From positions 1,054,001 to 1,118,000 of the forward strand of contig JAYKKM010000258.1 in the NCBI GenBank assembly GCA_035772405.1: 64,000 nt of DNA. The letters are read 5' to 3'. The stretch is from Chrysogorgia sp. JL179-B06. Taxonomy: Eukaryota; Cnidaria; Anthozoa; Scleralcyonacea; Chrysogorgiidae. Made by a program: the position numbers and the translations under genes. Below the pieces are notes generated by a model. The model was not told the DNA's origin. It was given only the letters and a program-made list of their open reading frames with translations, and made no database searches. This document shows positions 1 to 11,955 of this stretch, in pieces; positions within the stretch are counted from its first letter, which is position 1; each line of letters starts with the position of its first letter.

Positions 1-623
1 GTTTCCCGAAGGGTTTCTTCCCCCATTGGAATCCCGTACACTAACGCGAGAATATTAGCGATAATTCGGCCAATCTTAACCTTAACAACGTGAATATACA
101 TCATGACAACGGCGTCATAAAATAGCCGAGTCATCCAGTTTAACCAAGACGATTAACTTTATATTTTTTCAATATGTTTGAGATCTTGAACAGTTCTTCG
201 AACTGTTTCCCGAAGTGTTTCTTCATCATAGGAATTGTGTACACTAAAACGAGATAAGCCATAATACGGCCAAAATTATTAGGGTTCATCTCTTTGTATA
301 GATGCGGTGAAAACACAGGTTCATTCGAACGAAGACATATAGGTTCAAACGAACGCTTAGGTAATCGCACGACTCCCAATGAGAGTCAAGGAGTCGAAAT
401 TACTTCCGTCCCTCACATGTGCTACGCGTTCGTCACGCTAACAATACTAATTACTTTTTGTACGCAACGCTCTTGGCTCGGATAAAAAACGCGCGAAGAA
501 GAGGGAGATGTCTTCGCAGAGGTCCGACTGAAAATTCACCAATGAGCTTGTAGTAATTATCACACGAAAGTGATCCGTCTTAATGACTTTTTTAATGAGG
601 CGGCATCCCTTTGAACGGTGGAT
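1..623. other. Non-coding flank with a diverged duplication
   Basis: No gene is supported. Positions about 1-75 and 205-275 are diverged direct copies (both contain GTTTCCCGAAG, GTTTCTTC, GTACACTAA and a shared ATAATTCGGCC / ATAATACGGCC end). The short open frames here have no recognisable domain. An 11-G tract (624-634) lies just before the minisatellite starts. Confidence 0.5.
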
Positions 624-636
624 GGGGGGGGGGGAT

Positions 637-1251
637 ATCTACTTACTAGTGTGTTACTTACTACTGTGCTACTTACTACTGAGCTACTTACTACTGAGCT
701 ACTTACTACTGAGCTACTTACTACTGTGCTACTTACTACAGTGCTACTTACTACTGAGCTACTTACTACTGTGCTACTTACTACTGAGCTACTTACTACT
801 GAGCTACTTACTACTGAGCTACTTACTACTGTGTTACTTACTACTGTGCTACTTACTACTGAGCTACTTACTACTGAGCTACTTACTACTGAGCTACTTA
901 CTACAGTGTTACTTACTACTGAGCTACTTACTACTGTGTTACTTACTACTGTGCTACTTACTACTGAGCTACTTACTACTGAGCTACTTACTACTGAGCT
1001 ACTTACTACAGTGTTACTTACTACTGTGTTACTTACTACTGTGTTACTTACTACTGTGTTACTTACTACTGTGTTACTTACTACTGTGCTACTTACTACT
1101 GAGCTACTTACTATTGAGCTACTTACTACTGAGCTACTTACTACTGAGCTACTTACTACCGAGCTACTTACTACTGTGTTACTTACTACTGAGCTACTTA
1201 CTACTGAGCTACTTACTACTGTGCTACTTACTACTGTGCTACTTACTACTG
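637..1251 (+). repeat. 15-bp minisatellite, block 1
   Basis: About 41 tandem copies of CTACTTACTACTGTG and close variants (TGAG, AGTG or CGTG at the unit end). The 15-bp length is a multiple of three and the unit has no stop in any plus-strand frame or in one minus-strand frame, so long leucine/threonine/tyrosine-rich frames appear that should not be annotated as proteins. The block ends exactly where a LINE fragment begins. Confidence 0.97.
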
Positions 1252-1928
1252 CCTCAAAGCACTCGTGAAGTTGTTGTTAATACTCTTATTCTACCGGTTT
1301 TGGATTATGGAGATCTTGTCTGGGGCGATAAAGCGAATGACACCTTGATGAATTCTCTCCAAGTACTACAAAATAAAGCTGCTAAAGAGATACTAAATAT
1401 GCGGAAGGACGACTCGAGTACGATGGCCCTGCAATTGCTGAACTGGAAACCATTAAAACTCAGACGGAAATTCCATCGATGCCAGTTTGTGTACAAATCA
1501 ATCGAGAATAATTCAGTTGACTTTAAATTTGATAACTGCTGTGGCAATGAGGTCCATTCATATAACACAAGAAATAAAGGTGATCTTAGACTACCTGCCA
1601 TAAATACTCATTGGGGACAATTAAGAACAAATTGTCATTTTATTAAGGATTGGAACATTTTACCTGAATCAGTAACTAAAGCTGAGACAAAAACAAGTTT
1701 TAAATTTAAGTATTGGAATTTATATTCATAGTTTTTATTTTAATTGTTTGGAACTTGGAATTTTTATTTGTAATTTTTTATAGTTTTATGTATTATACGT
1801 ATTTGTTTAGCTACCTTTTTAATGTAGACTTTAATGAATGTATTTTAATCTGAGGGCCTGTATGAAAAACACTTTCGGGTGATTGTGGCACCCTCGTAAA
1901 ATATCTTAATAACAATAACAATAACAAG
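1252..1928 (+). mobile_element. 5'-truncated CR1/L2-like LINE, reverse-transcriptase C-terminus and 3' tail
   Basis: The frame runs to a stop at 1729-1731. It encodes the tail end of a non-LTR reverse transcriptase ORF, with the typical VLDYGDLVWGDKA, YNTRNKGDLRLP and KDWNILPESV stretches. A ~190-bp 3' UTR ends in a short AAT/AAC microsatellite (ATAACAATAACAATAACAAG), as in CR1/L2-group LINEs. The element interrupts the minisatellite cleanly: the unit breaks after CTACTG and resumes with AGCTACTTA, so little or no target sequence was gained or lost. The endonuclease and most of the RT are absent, so this copy is dead. The coding part is fused in frame to the repeat upstream only by chance. 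It is related to the fragment at 17850-18245, which shares the YNTRNK-LRLP signature and a similar tail. Confidence 0.85.
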
Positions 1929-4900
1929 AGCTACTTACTACAGTGTTACTTACTACTGAGCTACTTACTACTGTGCTATACTTACTACCGAGCTACTTAC
2001 TACCGTGTTACTTACTATTGTGCTACTTACTACTGTGCTACCTAATACTGTGCTACTTACTGCTTTGCTACTTACTACTGTGCTACTTACTATTGTGCTA
2101 CTTACTACTGTGCTACTTACTACCGTGCTACTTACACTGTGCTACTTACTATTGTGCTACTTACCACTGTGCTACTTACTACTGTGCTACTTACTACTGT
2201 GTTACTTACTACAGTGCTACTTACTACTGTGCTACTTACCACTGTGCTACTTACCACTGTGTTACTTACTACTGTGCTACTTACTACTGTGTTACTTACT
2301 ACTGTGCTACTTACTACTGTGCTACTTACCACTGTGCTACTTACTACTGTGCTACTTACTATTGTGCTACTTACTACTGTGCTACTTAATACTGTGCTAC
2401 TTACTACCGAGCTACTTACTACTGAGCTACTTACTATTGTGCTACTTACTACTGTGCTACTTAATACTGTGCTACTTACTACCGAGCTACTTACTACTGT
2501 GCTACTTACTATTGTGTTACTTACTACTGTGCTACTTACTACCGTGCTACTTACTATTGTGCTACTTACTACTGTGCTACTTAATACTGTGCTACTTACT
2601 ACTTTGCTACTTACTACCGTGCTACTTACTATTGTGCTACTTACTACTGTGTTACTTACTACAGTGCTACTTACTACTGAGCTACTTACTACTATGCTAC
2701 TTACTACTGCGCTACTTACTACTGTGCTACTTACTACTGCGCTACTTACTACAGTGTTACTTACTACTGTACTACTGTGCTACTGTGCTACTTACTACAG
2801 TGCTACTTACTACTGAGCTACTTACTACTGTGCTACTTACTACTGTGCTACTTACTACAGTGTTACTTACTACTGTACTACTGTGCTACTGTGCTACTTA
2901 CTACTATGCTACTTACTACTGCGCTACTTACTACTGTGCTACTTACTACTGTGCTACTTACTACAGTGTTACTTACTACTGTACTACTGTGCTACTGTGC
3001 TACTTACTACTGTGCTACTTACCACTGTGCTACTTACTACCGTGCTACTTACTACTGTGCTACTTAATACTGTGCTCCTTACTACTGTGCTACTTAATAC
3101 TGTGCTACTTACTACTGAGCTACTTACTACTGTGCTACTTACTACCGTGCTACTTACTATTGTGCTACTTAATACTGTGCTACTTACTACTGTGTTACTT
3201 ACTACTGTGTTACTTACTACTGTGCTACTTACTACCGTGCTACTTACTACCGTGCTACTTACTACCGTGCTACTTACTATTGTGCTACTTACTACTGTGC
3301 TACTTAATACTGTGCTACTTACTACTGAGCTACTTACTACTCTGCAACTTACTACTGAGCAACTTACTACTGAGCTACTTACCACTGTGCTACTTACTAC
3401 TGTGTTACTTACCACTGTGTTACTTACTACTCTGCTACTTACCACTGTGCTACTTACCTTTGTGCTACTTACTACTGTGTTACTTACTACAGTGTTACTT
3501 ACTACAGTGCTACTTACTACAGTGCTACTTACTACAGTGTTACTTACTACTGTGTTACTTACTACAGTGTTATATACTTACTACAGTGCTACTTATTTAC
3601 TACAGTGCTACTTATTTACTACAGTGCTACTTATTTACTACAGTGCTACTTACTACTGAGCTACTTATTTACTACAGAGCTACTTACTACAGAGCTACTT
3701 ACTACAGAGCTACTTACTACAGTGCTACTTACTACAGTGCTACTTACTACAGTGCTACTTACTACTATGCTACTTACTACTGTGCTACTTACTACTGTGC
3801 TACTGTGCTACTTACTACTGTGTTACTTACTACTGTGCTACTTACTACTGTGCTACTTACTACAGTGCTACTTACTACTGTGCTACTTACTAATGTGCTA
3901 CTTACTACTGAGCTACTTACTACTAAGCTACTTACTACAGTGCTACTTACTACTGTGCTACTTACTATTATGTTACTTACTACGGTGTTACTTACTACCG
4001 TGTTACTTACTACCGTGTTACTTACTACAGTGTTATATACTTACTACAGTGCTACTTACTACCGTGCTACTTACTACCGTGCTACTTACTATTGTGCTAC
4101 TTACTACTGTGCTACTTAATACTGTGCTACTTACTACTGAGCTACTTACCACTGTGCTACTTACTACTGAGCTACTTACTACAGAGCTACTTACTACTGT
4201 GCTACTTACTACAGTGTTACTTACTACCGTGCTACTTACTACCGTGCTACTTACTACTGTGCTACTTACTACAGTGTTACTTAATACTGTGCTACTTACT
4301 ATTGTGCTACTTACAGTACTACTGTGTTACTTACTACTGAGCTACTTACTACTGTGCTACTTACTACTGTGCTACTTACTACAGAGCTACTTACTACAGA
4401 GCTACTTACTACAGTGCTACTTACTACAGTGCTACTTACTACAGTGCTACTTACTACAGTGTTACTTACTACTGTACTACTGTGCTACTGTGCTACTTAC
4501 TACAGTGCTACTTACTACCGTGCTACTTACTACAGTGCTACTTACTACAGTGCTACTTACTACAGTGCTACTTACTACAGTGTTACTTACTACTGTACTA
4601 CTGTGCTACTGTGCTACTTACTACTGTGCTACTTAATACTGTGCTACTTACTATTGTGCTACTTACTACTGTGCTACTTAATACTGTGCTACTTACTACT
4701 GAGCTACTTACTACTGTGCAACTTACTATTGAGCTACTTACCACTGTGCTACTTACTACTGTGTTACTTACCACTGTGTTACTTACTACTCTGCTACTTA
4801 CCACTGTGCTACTTACCTTTGTGCTACTTACTACTGTGTTACTTACTACAGTGTTACTTAATACTGTGCTACTTACTACTGTGCTACTTACTACTGTGCT

Positions 4901-7900
4901 ACTTACTACTGTGCTACTTACTACTGAGCTACTTACCACTGTGCTACTTACTACTCTGCTACTTACCACTGTGCTACTTACCTTTGTGCTACTTACTACT
5001 GTGTTACTTACTACAGTGTTACTTACTACAGTGTTACTTACTACAGTGCTACTTACTACAGTGCTACTTACTACAGTGTTACTTACTACTGTGTTACTTA
5101 CTACAGTGTTATATACTTACTACAGTGCTACTTATTTACTACAGTGCTACTTATTTACTACAGTGCTACTTATTTACTACAGTGCTACTTACTACTGAGC
5201 TACTTATTTACTACAGAGCTATTTACTACAGAGCTACTTACTACAGAGCTACTTACTACAGAGCTACTTACTACAGTGCTACTTACTACAGTGCTACTTA
5301 CTACAGTGCTACTTACTACAGTGCTACTTACTACAGTGCTACTTACTACTGTGCTACTGTGCTACTTACTACTGTGTTACTTACTACTGTGCTACTTACT
5401 ACTGTGCTACTTAATACTGTGCTACTTACTACTGTGCTACTTAATACTGTGCTACTTACTACTAAGCTACTTACTACTGAGCTACTTACTACTGTGCAAC
5501 TTACTACTGAGCTACTTACCACTGTGCTACTTACTACTCTGCTACTTACTACTGTGCTACTTACTACTGAGCTACTTACCACTGTGCTACTTACTACTCT
5601 GCTACTTACCACTGTGCTACTTACCACTGTGCTACTTACTACTGTGTTACTTACTACAGTGTTACTTACTACAGTGCTACTTACTACAATGCTACAGTAC
5701 TTACTACTGTGCAACTTACTACTGCGCTACTTACTACCGTGCTACTTACTACTAAGCTACTTACTACAGTGCTACTTACTACAGTGCTACAGTACTTACT
5801 ACTGTGTTACTTACTATTGTGTTACTTACTACTGTGCTACTTACTACTGTGCTACTTACTACTGTGCTACTTACTACTTTGCTACTTACTACTGTGCTAC
5901 TTACTACTGTGCTACTTACCACTGTGCTATTTACTACTGTGCTACTTACAACTGTGCTACTTACTACTGAGCTACTTACTACTGTGCTACTTACTACAGT
6001 GCTACTTACTACAGTGCTACTTACTACAGTGCTTACTACTGTGCTATTTATTACTGAGCTACTTACTACTGTGCTACTTACTACTGTGCTACTTACTACC
6101 GTGCTACTTACTATTTAGCTACTTACTACAGTGCTACTTACCACTGTGCTACTTACCTTTGTGCTACTTACTACTATGTTACTTACTACAGTGTTACTTA
6201 CTACAGTGCTACTTACTACAGTGTTACTTACTACTGTGTTACTTACTACAGTGTTATATACTTACTACAGTGCTACTTATTTACTACAGTGCTACTTATT
6301 TACTACAGTGCTACTTATTTACTACAGTGCTACTTACTACTGAGCTACTTATTTACTACAGAGCTACTTACTACAGAGCTACTTACTACAGAGCTACTTA
6401 CTACAGTGCTACTTACTACAGTGCTACTTACTACAGTGCTACTTACTACAGTGCTACTTACTACAGTGCTACTTACTACTATGCTACTTACTACTGTGCT
6501 ACTTACTACTGTGCTACTGTGCTACTTACTACTATGTTACTTACTACTGTGCTACTTACTACTGTGCTACTTACTACTGTGCTACTTACTACAGTGCTAC
6601 TTACTACTGTGCTACTTACTAATGTGCTACTACCGTGTTACTTACTATTGTGCTACTTACCACTGTGTTACTTACTACCGTGTTACTTACTACAGTGTTA
6701 TATACTTACTACAGTGCTACTTACTACCGTGTTACTTACTATTGTGCTACTTACTACCGTGCTACTTACTATTGTGCTACTTAATACTGTGCTACTTACT
6801 ACTGAGCTACTTACCACTGTGCTACTTACTACTGAGCTACTTACTACCGTGCTACTTAATACTGTGCTACTTACTACTGAGCTACTTACTACTGTGCTAC
6901 TTACTACTGTGTTACTTACTACTAAGCTACTTACTACTGTGTTACTTACTACTCTGCTACTTACTACTGTGTTACTTACTACGGTGTTGCTTACTACTAT
7001 GCTGCTTACTACTATGCTACTTACTACTGTGCTACTTACTACTGTGCTACTTACTACTAAGCTACTTACTACTGTGTTACTTACTACTGTGTTACTTACC
7101 ACTGTGCTACTTACTACTGAGCTACTTACCACTGTGTTACTTACTACAGTGCTACTTACTACTGTGCTACTTACTACTGTGCTACTTACTACTGTGCTAC
7201 TTACTACAGTGTTACTTACTACTGTGTTACTTGCTACTGTGCTACTTACTACTGTGCTACTTACTACTGTGCTACTTACTACTGTGCTACTTACTACTGA
7301 GCTACTTACTACTGTGTTACTTACTACAGTGCTACTTACTACTGTGCTACTTACTACTGTGCTACTTACTACTGTGTTACTTGCTACTGTGCTACTTACT
7401 ACTGTGCTACTTACTACTGTGCTACTTACTACTGAGCTACTTACCACTGTGTTACTTACTACTATGCTACTTACTACTGTGCTACTTACTACTGTGCTAC
7501 TTACTATTGTGTTACTTACTACTCTGCTACTTACCACTGTGCTACTTACCATTGTGCTACTTACTACTGTGTTACTTACTACAGTGTTACTTACTACTGT
7601 GCTACTTACTACTGTGTTACTTACTACTGTGCTACTTACTACTGTGCTACTTACTACTGTGTTACTTACTACTATGCTACTTACTACTGTGCTACTTACT
7701 ACTGTGCTACTTACTATTGTGTTACTTACTACTCTGCTACTTACCACTGTGCTACTTACCATTGTGCTACTTACTACTGTGTTACTTACTACAGTGTTAC
7801 TTACTACAGTGCTACTTACTTCAGTGCTACAGTACTTACTACTGTGCAACTTACTATTGCGCTACTTACTATTGTGCTACTTACTACTAAGCTACTTACT

Positions 7901-8893
7901 ACAGTGCTTACTACAGTGCTACAGTACTTACTACTGTGTTACTTACTACTGTGCTACTTACTATTGTATTACTTACTACTGTGCTACTTACTACTGTGCT
8001 ACTTACTACTATGCTACTTACTACTGTGCTACTTACTACTGTGCTACTTACCACTGTGCTATTTACTACTGTGCTACTTACTACTGTGCTACTTACTACT
8101 GAGCTACTTACTACTGTGCTACTTACTACAGTGCTACTTACTACAGTGCTACTTACTACAGTGCTACAGTACTTACTACTGTGCTATTTACTACTGTGCT
8201 ACTTACTACTGTGCTACTTACTATTGTGTTACTTACTACAGTGCTACTTACTACTGTGCTACTTACTACCGTGCTACTTACTACCGTGCTACTTACTATT
8301 TAGCTACTTACTACAGTGCTACTTACAGTGTACTACAGTGCTACTTACAGTGTACTACTGTGCTACTTACTACTGCGCTACTTACTAGTTACTACTATGC
8401 TACTTACTACTGTGCTACTTACTACCGTGTTACTTACTAATGTGCTACTTACTGCTGTGCTACTTACTACTGTGCTACTTACTATTGAGCATTTGAGCTA
8501 CTTACTACTAAGCTACTTACTACTGTGTTACTTACTACTGTGTTACTTACTACAGTGTTACATACTACTGTGCTACTTATTACTGTGCTACTTACTATTG
8601 TGTTACTTACTACCGTGTTACTTACTACCGTGCTACTTACTACTGTGCTACTTACTATTGTGTTACTAACTACAGTGCTACTTACTACTGTGCTACTTAC
8701 AGTACTACTGTGTTACTTACTACCGTGTTACTTACTACCGTGCTACTTACTACTGTGCTACTTACTATTGTGTTACTTACTACTGTGCTACTTACTACTG
8801 TGCTACTTACTATTGTGTTACTTACTACTGTGCTACTTACTACAGTGCTACTTACTACCGTGCTACTTACTACTGAGCTACTTACTAATTAAT
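1929..8893 (+). repeat. 15-bp minisatellite, block 2 (main array)
   Basis: About 7 kb and roughly 460 units of the same 15-bp repeat. Variants are not random: TATATACTTACTACAGTGCT occurs near 3571, 4034, 5110, 6255 and 6700; short units giving CTACTGTACTACTGTGCTAC cluster at 2770-3000 and 4470-4620; a CTTATTTAC form occurs near 3590-3670, 5130-5220 and 6285-6360. These shared blocks show duplication of multi-unit segments. No coding function is supported in any frame. Confidence 0.97.
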
Positions 8894-9250
8894 TAATTTT
8901 ATGAATTTATAGTGCGCTTTTAAAAAGATATGTTTTCAAATCAGATTTAAAAGTAGCAAGAGAACTAATATTACGAAGACTTACAGGAAGTGCATTCCAG
9001 AGTGTTGGCGCAGCCACACTAAAAGATCTATCTCCGAACGATATTAACATCTTCCCCACTTGATGTAAGAGGATAATACCCGAATTAGAACGTAGCGAAT
9101 AACGTGCATGTTTCCTTACATTAATAAGTTCCCTAATATAGTCTGGTGTACCGTTAAGAGATTTAAAAGTTAAAAGTTAAATCTTAAAATGAATCCTAAA
9201 CCTAACGGGCAACCAGTGTAATTCCTGTAAAACGGGCGTAATATGGCTAT
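8894..9250 (-). mobile_element. LINE fragment, reverse-transcriptase C-terminal region
   Basis: Read on the minus strand from about 9244 to a stop at 8907-8909, the sequence gives the CR1/L2-like tail: ITPVLQELHWLPVRFRI, then a stop within a small AAAGTTAAAAGTTAA duplication, then GDRSFSVAAPTLWNALP and LKTYLFKSAL. The tail is followed by an AATT-rich 3' end. It lies between minisatellite blocks 2 and 3, so it is a second, independent LINE insertion in the array. It is of a different lineage from the fragment at 1252-1928 and similar to the one at 58038-58580. Confidence 0.8.
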
Positions 9251-9255
9251 ACTTG

Positions 9256-9475
9256 CTAATAATACTACTTACTATTGTGCTACTTACTACAGTGTTACTT
9301 ACTACAGTGCTACTTACTACAGTGCTACAGTACTTACTACTGTGCTACTTACTATTGTGCTACTTACTACTGTGGTACTTACTACTGTGTTACTTACTAC
9401 AGTGCTACTTACTACCGTGCTACTTACTACAGTGCTACTTACTACGGTGCTACTTGCTACCGTGCTACTTACTAT
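9256..9475 (+). repeat. 15-bp minisatellite, block 3
   Basis: About 14 units of the same repeat between the LINE fragment and the hAT element. The last eight bases, CTTACTAT (9468-9475), are the left target-site duplication of the hAT insertion. Confidence 0.95.
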
Positions 9476-9783
9476 CAGGCACGTAGCTACGGGGGGGGGG
9501 GGCGAGGGGGGGCCACGGCCCCCCCAAAAGTTTTTCTCGCCCCCCCAACAGAAATTTGGGAAGTGTTCGTTATATATAGTTAATAGACGCGAATTTACTT
9601 CAACTGCATGGTCAAAACTATGTTGAGATTCCCGGAAAGCATACAACCACCGCACGTACTCTCAATAATAACTTCATGTTAGCCTGCGAGCGTCTCTCGT
9701 CCAAATAGGGACGCAGCCTTCTGATTGGCTTAGGTGTTAATGCGGACGTACTGTATTAATAATAAATGCTCGAATTATACAAT

Positions 9784-9975
9784 ATGGCGGAGAGAAGCAG
9801 TGATGGTATAGAAAGAGTTATCAGAGAATGATCGTATAAATTCGATGTTTCTATCCAGCCAAAATATGAGCAGCGGATGGCATTAACTAGTTTGCTTAAT
9901 GTATCCGACATTCTTGCTGTATTAGTTACAACAGATTACGGCAAAAGTTTGATATTTCAGCTTCTTGTCCTTCTC
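9784..9975 (+). pseudogene. RecQ-like DNA helicase fragment (N-terminus and Walker A)
   Basis: From ATG at 9784 the frame reads MAERSSDGIERVIRE, then an in-frame TGA, then continues into a helicase-like segment with EQRMALTSLLNVSDILAV and a Walker A region TTDYGKSLIFQLL. The usual motif in this family is PTGYGKS; here P and G are replaced, so ATP binding is probably lost. With the stop and absence of the rest of the helicase, this is a fossil. It sits inside the hAT element, upstream of transposase remnants, and may have been captured or may mark a nested insertion. Two other RecQ-like fragments lie at 14211-14480 and 43285-43715. Confidence 0.65.
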
Positions 9976-10479
9976 TCTTGGATGTTGTCGTTTGTTACTT
10001 TGTTTTTTACTTTGGCTGTTGTCGTTTGTTACTTTCTCACGGTTGAGTGAAATTTAAAACTCGCGTTGCGATGTAAAGATGGTTTGAAATTTAGACAGGA
10101 AGTCACGCTCATTGTTAGGAAACTCGTTCGATTTTGATATATATAGGCACTGAATTTCTGCTAAATTTTTTATCGAAAGACCCGGCGCTTGTTATTTGTT
10201 GCCAATGCTACATATATGTTCATTGTGCTTCACATAGGCTTAACTAGTGTTAGCTGCAACTGATGAACGACATCCTCTGATCAAATCTTTCTTTGATACA
10301 TTGGATTTGTCGTATTCGTTCATCAATGGAACATGAGTTCATGAAAGCGCCATGCAGCTTTCTTAGACATCCAGCATGAGCGCTATCCCAACGCGCAAGC
10401 TTGCACGTTCATGTTTCTGCGTCGGTTTGATTGCATTCTTGATACTTTACAAGTCTATAGCAGCTAAATCTTTGTTAGG

Positions 10480-11326
10480 TACTGACAAACTAAAAATTTG
10501 TGACCCTCTTAGTTTTCTTTGGTAAGCTGTATGATTACTCTGAATTTTGCACCAAATATTTTCAAAAGTCAACAGAAACTGTTTCTTCTTGTCTGATATT
10601 GCTTGCCGACCTGAGGGTTTACGGTTGGTCAATTTCTAGTTTGACAAGGTTGTCGAATATGCTAAAGAGTTGTCCGACAAATATGTAATCGAAAATTTCG
10701 ACACAAGAAGCACAATCAGACAATGGCGTTTTCCGGAAAGGTTACATGGGCTAGAGACAGGAATGGCTCCGACTCCATATATTGGTCAAATTGGTCAATA
10801 AAAAGGCTTTTTAGCTCGAAATGTGGAGAGAGGACTGTAACCAACCCCAAAACAACAAAGGTCCTAACCCCAACCCCCCGCCTAACGAGTTTTACGCCTA
10901 ACGAGTTTTCTAACCCTAATCCGTCTAACGAGCTTTAGTCGGGAGCCATTCCTGTCTCTAGCCGAAGTAGGAAAGGTTGAGAGACGCGTATCTATAACTA
11001 GCTCTGTTGGACACCCAAACGTATCCAACTTTGAAGAGCTTTCAATTTTGTTACGCCAAAATGTAGGCGAGATCTTAGCAGAATTGGATGCCCGTTTTGG
11101 TACTGATCACTCTGGCATCATGAGGGCTGCTGCTTGTTCCTTACCAAACTCTCAAAACTTTCTTAACAAACAGGAACTGAATACGCTATCTGAACTGTAT
11201 GCAATAGACATCAAAGATTGTGAAATAGAAGTTTTCCGTTCGTTTATTGTTCGGCAAGATGAATCTCAGCTAGATACTTTGATCGATGATGTACTGGATG
11301 TCATTGACAAAGATATCTTTCCCTGA
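10480..11326 (+). pseudogene. hAT transposase fragment
   Basis: The 3' part is clear: in frame from about 10963 to the stop at 11324-11326 it encodes VERRVSITSSVGHPNVSNFEE, NVGEILAELDARFG and LPNSQNFLNKQELNTLSELY, a pattern I associate with ZMYM/DUF4371-type hAT transposases ahead of the C-terminal dimerisation domain. That dimerisation region (the SFSALKRIK-like part) is missing. The 5' part (10480-10740) holds short open pieces with stops and a plausible but weak match. A 215-bp foldback sequence (10749-10963) interrupts the reading frame. The position inside an element with hAT termini supports the call. Confidence 0.6.
10749..10963. mobile_element. Foldback insertion with common CCCCAAAACAAC core
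   Basis: Inverted arms of about 25 bp (left begins GGCTAGAGACAGGAATGGCT; right is its reverse complement ending GTCTCTAGCC) enclose a core with ACCCCAAAACAACAAAGG, then repeated CCTAACGAGTTTT and CTAACCCTAA motifs. The same core recurs elsewhere in the window with different arms. Confidence 0.7.
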
Positions 11327-11339
11327 TGTTCACAACTTA

Positions 11340-11943
11340 TATCAGATTCTTGTGACTATCCCTCAGACGTCGTGAAAGGTTGAGCTAATGTTCTCATCTG
11401 TGAAGAGAATAAAAACTCGTTTGCGCTCACAAATGACCATTGTCTATGCGTCTCAATAATCGTGTGCTCTTATGTCTATGACTTATCTATTGAAAAATAT
11501 ATTACGGACTCGCTTTGCTACAGTGATGTATAATTGAACACTTTAAGCAGATGAAGCACCAACGCTTTCTTCTGTAATGTCAGTTGTTATCCCTGAATTG
11601 AGTTTATTGTGATGGCATCCTAATTTATAACTGCTTTTACTTTATTACATTCTATATACTGTAGACCAGCATAGAGTTCCCTACTGTAGCTTAGTAACTA
11701 GCTGGTCCTGAAGTTATGAACTAAAAAGTTGTAGTTACTTAAAATAAAAGTTGTAGTTAGTTGCAATTGCTTACGAGTTTGGTTATTCCATTTTTATAAA
11801 AACATTTTGAGCATCTGTATTTACAGCATTTGTAATGAAAGAGGGCGGGTCGTACTTATTCTAAGAAATTAACTTTTCAAAAATATTTATCCCTGCACTT
11901 GCCCCCCCGAAATAAATCTTGCCCCCTTGAATTTCTTACTCTA
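11340..11943. other. 3' non-coding part of the hAT element
   Basis: No frame of note. The end has C-rich pieces (TTGCCCCCCCGAAAT, TTGCCCCCTTG) that mirror the G/C-rich left subterminal region at 9490-9560, as expected for hAT subterminal repeats. Confidence 0.5.
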
Positions 11944-11955
11944 GCTACGTGCCTG

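Larger units (their letters stand above)
9476..11955. mobile_element. hAT-type DNA transposon (2.48 kb), decayed
   Basis: The ends are inverted repeats beginning CAGGCACGTAGCTA (left 9476-9489; right in reverse complement ending at 11955). The flanks carry an exact 8-bp duplication, CTTACTAT, at 9468-9475 and 11956-11963. An 8-bp duplication with CAG-starting termini is the hAT signature. Subterminal regions hold G/C homopolymers (12 G at 9491). Inside are a RecQ-like fragment and a hAT transposase C-terminal fragment, both broken, so the copy is not autonomous. Caveat: the target is itself repetitive, so the duplication is less unlikely by chance than in unique DNA. Confidence 0.85.

Noticed and set aside
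583..1731. A 382-residue open frame joining the minisatellite to a reverse-transcriptase tail
   Set aside because: The first 220 codons are the stop-free 15-bp repeat and the rest is a truncated LINE; the fusion is by chance.
2005..8102. Open frames of 500-800 codons in overlapping frames on the plus strand and up to 383 on the minus strand
   Set aside because: All are translations of the same 15-bp minisatellite in different registers; no start context, domain or codon-use signal.
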